64,000 nucleotides of DNA from Arenicola marina (taxonomy: Eukaryota > Annelida > Polychaeta > Arenicolidae), in the NCBI GenBank assembly GCA_964019135.1, contig OZ025258.1:15531771-15595770 (forward strand). The letters run 5' to 3'. The number at the start of each line of letters is the position of its first letter. Position 1 is the first letter of the stretch. Of this stretch, positions 57,327 through 64,000 are shown piece by piece. The notes below the pieces were generated by a model that was given only the letters and a program-made list of their open reading frames with translations, did no database searches and was not told where the DNA came from. A program made the translations under genes and the position numbers.

Positions 57327-58539
57327 GTTATATGAGTTGGCATATTGCCAAAATATTTCACTAAATTCTAAAATGTATGACACAAATACTTCTAAGGCAG
57401 CCTTTTTCCCGTTCGTCACTTCTTGATAGACCACTCGTTAAGCCTTAACATATGCATAGCTGCCATGGGGTTCATGAAGGAATCTTGTGCATGCAACAAA
57501 CGGCTTAATTTAAATTCCTTTTGAGACACTAAGGTCTACATTTGCGATTTCCACCGGCTCCAAGGTTGGCAGCGTTGGTGCGCAAAGGCGGACAATGGTG
57601 CCTACACCAGACCGAGGCGGTGGTCAGCCTTCTTCAGACTATAGCTAAAGCGAGGGATGAGAAAGATTTCGAAGAATCTGTCATTCGCGTGAGAGAAAGC
57701 GAAGTTTGAGCCACGTTTTATTTTATTTATTTTCTTTTCTTTATAAGCAATTTCATTTATAAATCTTATAACCAAAGAATACAACATGGTCGTTGTCTTT
57801 ATTCATGTTTTTCACTCGAACCCAAGCACATTACAGCATTTCTCAGCACGCTCAGACCGCAATAATAAACATATGACATTTTCAAGATAAGCATGTACCA
57901 AAACCATAGGAACATATAAACCGCTCGTATCATCTTCGAAACAGAGCTTAACTTAGATGACAGATCACAACTGAACGCTTTCAGGTACCTAAGTCAAAAG
58001 TCACCCGTAGCTCAATAACTGGACGACATATGACATATAAACATTAAGTTGTTCAGACAGATGGATAAATGTGATGTATAGCCGATAAGAGCTATAATTA
58101 GTTTAAAAGCGAACGTATAAATAAGCGGTGTCCAGAAACAGGATGGTCAGTCTTGTAGTTTCATATCCTTTAAAGTTCAATGTCCAAATGTGTAAAATAG
58201 GTCTGTTATGTCTACTTCAACGCCCGTTGAATAAAATAGTACTGTATATATTTACATTACACAACAGTTGCGACGTGGTGAATATGTAAAGAAAGAAGAA
58301 AAACTATAATAGTAAGAGCTGAGGGTAGTCGTTCTTCCATGACAGGGCAAACCATAGTTTTAGCATAGCTCACGTATAATTCGCGCCTACTGTTACCACC
58401 AAAAGTGTTTTCTTTAGATATGTGAAGCTCAACATACAATTCTGCGCTAAGGCCGCGGCTTACAGCGATGACATCCCGCAGTTCCTGCAGAATCGACCCA
58501 TACCCCTCAACAAACCCGTCCGAATGAGGCACAGTTCCT
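57327..58539. other. Inter-array spacer, unit C, no recognised gene
   Basis: Near-identical to 49641-50849, with scattered substitutions and a few small indels. One is a CATGCATGC-like gain near 57488. No gene was recognised. Confidence 0.5.
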
Positions 58540-58990
58540 CGTTAGAATTCATGAGTCATGACATTACAAACTTGGGCAATGGAACATTGAAGGGCTTAGG
58601 GGTAAGTTGACAAACCATTGTCAGGATATATCCGACATTGTGAAGGATGAGGACATTGTAACATTTCAAGAGACATGGGCAAGTCCAGATCACGAAATAT
58701 ATGATGGTATGAGTCGAATCTGGGATAAGCATTACATCAGAGGTCATCACCCAGGTGGAATTAGCGTATTTTTCAGTAAAACAACGTGCAGAGGGGATTA
58801 AAATCATGAACATAATTGTAAATAAGTTTATTATTCCAGTTTTGTGTGACAAACTGTTCTTTGTTTTTTAGCGTGATATTATAATATTTTGTTGTTACCT
58901 GCCACCAGCCGGGTCTTCCTGTTATGGTCACTGTCAAAGTCTATCGTTGCCAATTATTACTCAATAATTATCAGATGACAACAAGCTCCA
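58540..58990 (+). mobile_element. LINE fragment, APE endonuclease, unit C
   Basis: Same fossil as 50850-51300, duplicated with the unit. The readings DIVTFQETWASPDH and GGISVFFSK are retained, with a few base differences. Confidence 0.82.
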
Positions 58991-60260
58991 AGTGACTGCT
59001 AAGGCCTAAAGAATGTGTAATCAGGTGTCGTGATCAATGTCTTGGGGTTTGCGTAAAAATTAGGTGAACTCAGATCATATAGCGTATGATCATATATAGA
59101 TCTATAGGTATAGCTGCCATGGGTGTCTGGCTCCCGCTGTCTGGGTACCTTTGACCAATCTGACAAAGCTAGCCAGACCGGGGAAAAGCAAAGCCTTGGT
59201 CTGCATTTCTACTTAACGCTTGTCAAGTTATTTTTTTAATGTTTATAAGCATTTATAAACTGTTTTTTATTATTATTCTTTTTCAGATTCCAGAGATGGG
59301 TGGTCAATGCAAGAAGGAAATACTTGTTGAATAGGTGCAGTATCCACATCAGCTGAATTACTTTATATTAATTTCATAAAACTTTTCATGTCTTAAAGAG
59401 TTTCAGTAGAGTTTGAGTAATCTTGTTGATTTTGTATTTTTGTATTAAAACATATTATTTGGTTAGCATGGCTTTGTTGTTTATCCTCAATATTTAGGCT
59501 TAGAATATATCACTGAACATCGGGCGTCGTGGGGTTTGTTATACACTTGTTGGGAGCCTGTGTTGGCAGTGGGGGGGGGGGGTGGTCGTGTTCCCAGATC
59601 ACGAAGAATAAAATCCTTGATCACGACGGTCAGCTAATATCCCATTCCCAGTCCATGAAGAATCATTTGCCTCAACCCCAGTTCACGGTGAAATGAAAAC
59701 CCCATTGCCAAGGAACGGAAACACCCCTTGCCCACCCCCCAACCCCCCACCCGCCTGCAGCGGCGTCGACGAGTAGACGAATCTATTGTGTGACCAAATA
59801 AAACAAAGACAGGAGACCACCTATGCGAAATAATTGTGAAGTTGTGTTCAATAATCGAACAGTCAAGGGTACGTCTTATTTTTCAGCCAGTAAAATTATC
59901 AGCAAGTTAGGGGAGCCAAACAGTTGACTGTCAGTGAATGACTTACTCGGAATATGACGCCTTGATGACACTAACAACTATTTATGGCCGTCCAACAATT
60001 TTCAAAAGTATATGTATTTAATGTAAAATATACCTGAAAGCACGAAGGGACACCACCAGGCTTTACATCAAAGGGATTAATAGCGCTAAAATCCAATTTG
60101 TAGTTCACAGGGCGCCGCTTATTACGCAGACAGCGTTATCGTCAGCGCAGTGGCAGCCCAACGTTACGCGCTCACCGCATAACGGCGCCACTACTCGCCG
60201 CATTACACATTTTACAATGGGCGCTCGCCGTATGACCTATCTTGGTGTACTAATGTCTTT
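58991..60260. other. Spacer, unit C
   Basis: Counterpart of 51301-52580. The acceptor-like tract and short frame recur at about 59256-59346. In C the frame reads RFQRWVVNARRKYLL then NRCSIH. A shorter G run replaces the longer run of B. No gene is called. Confidence 0.45.
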
Positions 60261-60325
60261 GTTCATAGTAAAGAGGAAATGTGTATACAAGCCCACACAA
60301 ATGTCCACGCTTCGGTGCGGCTCAA

Positions 60326-62149
60326 TTAAGGAAGAGAGACATGTTCACGAGTCGGAAATGAATACGTTGGATTAACAAACACTTCATTATTAGTGCAATC
60401 CTTCGACTTGCAAAATGCCTTGAAGTCGTAACGCGCCGGGAAGTAGCCATGTTGTAGGACAAGGTCCCGGATATCCTGGTCTCTGTCGTGACCCATTTCT
60501 ATCACAATGACGTAAACCGGTATATCCCAGTCCATAGTCTGAAGCACAAGAAACTCGGCACCCTCCACATCGAGGCTCAGCAGATCAACATGGCGAATGT
60601 CTGCCTCGCGCAGGTAATCGGCTAGAGGGCGACATGGGACGTTCACTTGCTTGTGGCCCTCGGGAATCCACCGCTTCTCGTATTGTGACGTCATCTGGCT
60701 CTTGTCACCGCCGGTGGCTATGGGTTTGTTCTTGTTATCTCTGTAGACCATCGTCACGTTGGTCTGTCCCGCAGGGCAGACGGCGCCGAAGAACTTCCGG
60801 GACCGTGGACGCCCTTTGCGTAACATGGCAAAGTTATCCGGATTGGCTTCGATGAGTAAGCCGCGCCAGCCTAAGGTATCCTCATAGAACTTGGTGTTGC
60901 TATACAGGACGCCATCAACTGCGCCCAGCTCGACAAATGTACCGTTACAGACGACGGGGTTGCCGAAATACAAGTTCAGAAGAGTCCAATCCTCGTTGCT
61001 CTGACTATAAAACTTTCGCTTCTTTGCCTCGGGTATTTTGCAATCTAAAGTGCCAAGGAAAGACAATACAATTTGTTTCATAATCATGCCATGCCATGCC
61101 ATGCCATACCATATCATATCATATCATATTATATCATATCATATTATATTATATTATATCATATTATATCATATCATATTATATCATATCATATTATATT
61201 ATTTCATATTAGATCATATCATATTATATCATATCATATCATATATCATTAAAGCAATACAGAGATGTCAAAATGAGAGATATGTCGAATTAAACTAATT
61301 GTATGTACACATATTTGCACATGTGTGTAATTATTTGGTTGGTTGGTTATTGAGGACGCCTTAACCACTCTTGGCCATATCGCGTCAATGTCCCTGGGGG
61401 GACCCCCTACTCTTTACGAAGGAAGACATGGGATCTTTATCCTGCGACCACACAGACATGGCCACAGCAGGGCTCGAACCAGCGACCCACGTGCCGTTGG
61501 GCTCTCAGGTGGCCAGAGCACGCAATGCGAGCGCTCTAGCCCACTGAGCTATCGCGCCGGCCCCCAACGGGAGAAGGAAGGGAGAGTGGAGCCATGTTCC
61601 GGGGTTAACCCGGTACTCTTTGCGAAGAAGGACGTGGTATCTTTATCCTGTGATAACATAGACATGGCCACAGCTGGGCTCGAACCACCGACCCACGTGC
61701 CGTTAGGCTCTCAGGTGACCAGAGCGCTCACCGCGAGCGCCCTAGCACACTGAGCTGTCCCGCCGGCCACGTGTAAGTACTTGGAGATGTCCAAATGAAT
61801 TAATGATACGTGCAAATACTAGAGATATATGTGCAAATAAGCAAAGACGATTTTTAGAGCATTAATTGCCTCTAACATATCTAAACATACATATTCATCA
61901 ACACAACTATCGTATACAGATGACGACTGAGAATTTACCAGATGTGACTTCAGTGTTAACAAATGGCCTGCGTATCCGATTGAGGTCAACTATTGGGCGT
62001 TGAATCAGCATATCTTCAGTAACCTGTGTCTTTTGCATACCTGGTTCGGTATTGCGATAGCCTAATGGTCCAAACTCCCAAAACGCGACAAGCAAAAGTA
62101 AGGCAAATATGGTGGAAGAAATCGCGACTCTTTTAACACAGCTAGTCAT
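60326..62149 (-). CDS. FkbM-family methyltransferase, copy C (two exons)
   Basis: Exon 1 is 62149-61939 (211 bp) and exon 2 is 61044-60326 (719 bp). The predicted protein has 309 residues and is identical to copy B. The gene carries the same intronic ATATC tract and dimeric SINE as B. The intron differs from B next to the donor, where about 65 bp present in B (around 54239-54305) are missing in C, without touching the GTAAAT donor. The FkbM and membrane-anchor features are as described for copy A. At both exon-2 positions where B and C differ, C agrees with A, so B carries the derived bases. Confidence 0.9.
61084..61255. repeat. CATAT/ATATC microsatellite in intron C
   Basis: Same tract and length as in copy B. 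Confidence 0.9.
61334..61769 (-). mobile_element. Dimeric tRNA-derived SINE in intron C
   Basis: The same insertion as in B, at the same intronic site, with few base changes. It was therefore present before B and C separated. Confidence 0.85.
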
Positions 62150-62329
62150 ATTTCTGGACAGCTTTGCTACCTTTGCTTTCGTTCCAGCAATAGTTCATTA
62201 ATATACTGCCAACAATATACACTAGCTGTTTACACGCCTCGATATCTTTCTTTGTTTTCGTGTGCAAAACCGCAAAAGGAGACACTATTATATGCACATA
62301 TGGTTGTGGGGGGGGGTGGGGGTCCAGTA

Positions 62330-62425
62330 AAGACTGAGACAGGCTCTTCCACAGCCCCACCTCCGCTCGCTCCTGGGTGAGCTGCATGGCCACGCAGCGG
62401 GGGGCCGTGGAGGAGACTAAGACTG
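62330..62425. repeat. 79-bp insert with 10-bp duplication, unit C
   Basis: Counterpart of 54717-54815, nearly identical. AAGACTGAGA flanks it on both sides. Confidence 0.78.
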
Positions 62426-62754
62426 AGAGGGCGGATATTTCTAATAATGTAGTATCCCCCGGGGTAAAAGATGATCTACCGCCGCTGTAGATTGAATCAA
62501 GGTCGATTTAATCGTCGACTCGGAAAACGCCTTCTGGGGACTGGTCGTAATCTCTGATTAAAAGATAGCGCAGTGGGCTAAACGAATGCGGTAGCCGCAA
62601 ATGACCGTCGTAAATCCGTATCTTAGTGCCCCTTGCAGTGGGAGGTGTACGGCTTTGAATCCTGTGCTCTCTTCGCGCCTGTTGATCTTTGGACCACATA
62701 ACATTGTACAATGGCACAGGCAGTGGGTGTGGGTGAGGGGGGTGGGGGGCTTAT

Positions 62755-63484
62755 TTTTTATTTTTTTTTTTTTTGGTAAAATCGTTTATTTCGAATCCAA
62801 ACAGTTGTGGGTACATAGCAGCCATACATCTGACATATAAAACATTAGTTCGCAGCAAGTATATATTTAGGTATAATCTGACAATGTTGTCAAGATACTA
62901 ATTTACTAAATTGTCGCTAAGTGCTCTTGCATTCTATATAATGTCTCTCTCGATTCTGTACTAAGTATATTCTTATATATTAATGATCGATAGTGCAGTT
63001 CTCTTCTAAGGAAAGGGACAGTTTCGCTCCAAGTTCTTGATTTCTGTTGGGCGTTGCATACCAGCCATTCCTTATAAATAAAATAGGTCATAAGTGAGAT
63101 AATAAAATTGGTTGTTGTATTCTTGTCCCCTAATACAACATTATGTAAACAAATATCAATTTTTAATACATCGGCAGCACAAGACCATATTTTCTTTGCA
63201 TGCTTACACTGGTATAGAAGGTGCCAGGTATCTTCCTCGGTTCCGCATATTTGACAACAATCGCTGCTGGCTTTCCCCCATTTATACAAATTTTTATTAC
63301 ATGGGAGTATTAGGTTTAGTATTTTGTATCTGAATTCTGCAAGTTTAAGATCTTGAATCTTTACTATACTTCGTTCATATACATCAGAAAACGTGATTTC
63401 TTGATCAGAAAACAATGCACTTAATTTCCCTTGCGCTATAGGTTTTTCTGCCTTTCTACGTAATAGTATATTCCTATATTACTA
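62755..63484 (-). mobile_element. 5'-truncated Tx1/L1-like LINE, unit C only
   Basis: A 730-bp insert flanked by a perfect 12-bp duplication, TGGGGGGCTTAT (62743-62754 and 63485-63496). The plus strand starts with a long T run, i.e. a poly-A tail. The minus-strand frame (63415-62906) encodes the C-terminal zinc-binding domain of reverse transcriptases (zf-RVT): FRYKILNLILPCN, CCQICGTEEDTWHLLYQC, then a hydrophobic tail. Everything upstream of this domain is missing, as usual for 5'-truncated target-primed insertions. B lacks the insert, so it is younger than the B/C split. Confidence 0.88.
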
Positions 63485-63604
63485 TGGGGGGCTTATGCCT
63501 TGACCAGGTCGGTTGTATTCCTAGGTCTCACAATATATAGTCATATCTTTTCAGACCTCATTGCTCCCCTACGTTATAGTTATTTATACACATATGCGAC
63601 TCTA

Positions 63605-63694
63605 AGTATAGTGCCTCACTCATAAAAGTTGGCTAACGAGTGAGGTAGGTAGGTCCCTCTTTGGGTAATATAATCATTATTTCTTACACTACAT
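63605..63694. repeat. Reduced hairpin repeat, unit C
   Basis: One hairpin copy with part of its left stem missing (CCTCACTCATAAAAGTTGGC). The array starts right after its TTTCTTACACTACATTAC tail. Copy number is thus three, two and one in A, B and C. Confidence 0.8.
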
Positions 63695-64000
63695 TACTCC
63701 CTCCGTCACCTCCATAACCTTCATCCCCGCCGCCCCCTCCGTCACCTACATAACCTCCCTTCCCGCCGCCCCTTCCCTCACCTCCATAACCTCCCTCCCC
63801 GCCGCCCCTTCCGTCACCTCCATAACCTTCCCCCCTGCCGCCCCCTCCGTCACCTCCATAACCTCCCTCCGCGCCGCCCCTTCCGTCACCTCCCCCCCCC
63901 GCCGCCCCCTTCGTCACCTCCATAACCTTCCCCCCCGCCGCCCTTTCCGTCACCTCCACAACCACCCTCCGCGCCGCCCCCTCCTTCACCTTCCTCCCCA
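63695..64000. repeat. 36-bp minisatellite array C (cut by window end)
   Basis: Opens like array B, with GTCACCTCCATAACCTTCAT and the GTCACCTACATAACC variant, and continues beyond the window. Its full length is unknown. Confidence 0.93.

Noticed and set aside
58257-58532. 91-codon minus-strand frame in unit C
   Set aside because: The near-identical unit B copy does not keep the frame, which argues against a functional protein. The sequence also lies antisense just ahead of the LINE fossil.

Overview
The window looks like metazoan nuclear DNA, probably from a marine invertebrate. A lancelet or mollusc would fit, but I cannot name the species from sequence alone. The evidence is a host gene with a spliced intron and GT/AG borders, APE-type and Tx1/L1-like LINE remains, a dimeric tRNA-derived SINE, a Polinton-like element with 6-bp target duplications, and very large minisatellites. 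No bacterial operons, rRNA genes or CRISPR arrays are visible.

Layout: (1) 1-5.03 kb is repeat-rich sequence outside the duplicated locus. It holds CCATGG palindromes, a 51-bp minisatellite, a second CCATGG-bearing repeat field, an isolated LINE endonuclease fragment and a decayed minus-strand LINE. (2) From about 5.03 kb to the end, one locus occurs three times in tandem (A, B, C). In plus-strand order each unit carries a two-exon FkbM-family methyltransferase gene on the minus strand, an upstream spacer, hairpin repeats of about 195 bp period, and a CT-rich 36-bp minisatellite. Between array and next gene lies a roughly 3-kb segment with a LINE endonuclease fossil. The gene copies are A 5101-6489, B 52646-54534 and C 60326-62149. 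B and C are exactly 7,680 bp apart and almost identical. A is more diverged.

(3) Upstream of gene A sits a 14.44-kb Polinton-like fossil (6822-21264) bounded by the 6-bp duplication GATAGC. The uninterrupted target is still present in B and C. The element is two near-identical inverted arms of about 5.1-5.2 kb (6874-12072 and 14791-19907) around a 2.7-kb unique core. It carries a tandem PC4-like protein, part of an adenovirus-type protease, a proline-rich triple-repeat protein with a SUMO-interaction-like motif and a cysteine-rich zinc-ribbon-like protein. No polymerase, integrase or capsid gene was recognised, so it reads as a broken or non-autonomous derivative.

(4) The 36-bp array after gene A fills about 27 kb (22.28-49.44 kb). 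The sister array after B is only about 1.5-1.7 kb, and the array after C is cut by the window end. The large array has nested higher-order repeats of 2,448 bp (68 x 36), 2,098 bp and about 10.3 kb. It is open in several reading frames only because its unit lacks stops there. I regard it as satellite-like, not as a gene.

The nested insertions give a relative history. The locus first duplicated into A and a B/C ancestor. The B/C ancestor has a dimeric SINE in the intron and a 79-bp insert with a 10-bp duplication, both absent from A. B and C then separated very recently, or were homogenised. C alone took a 5'-truncated Tx1/L1-like LINE, and A alone took the Polinton-like element and expanded its array. 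The only convincing host genes are the three FkbM copies, which are predicted single-pass type II membrane proteins.
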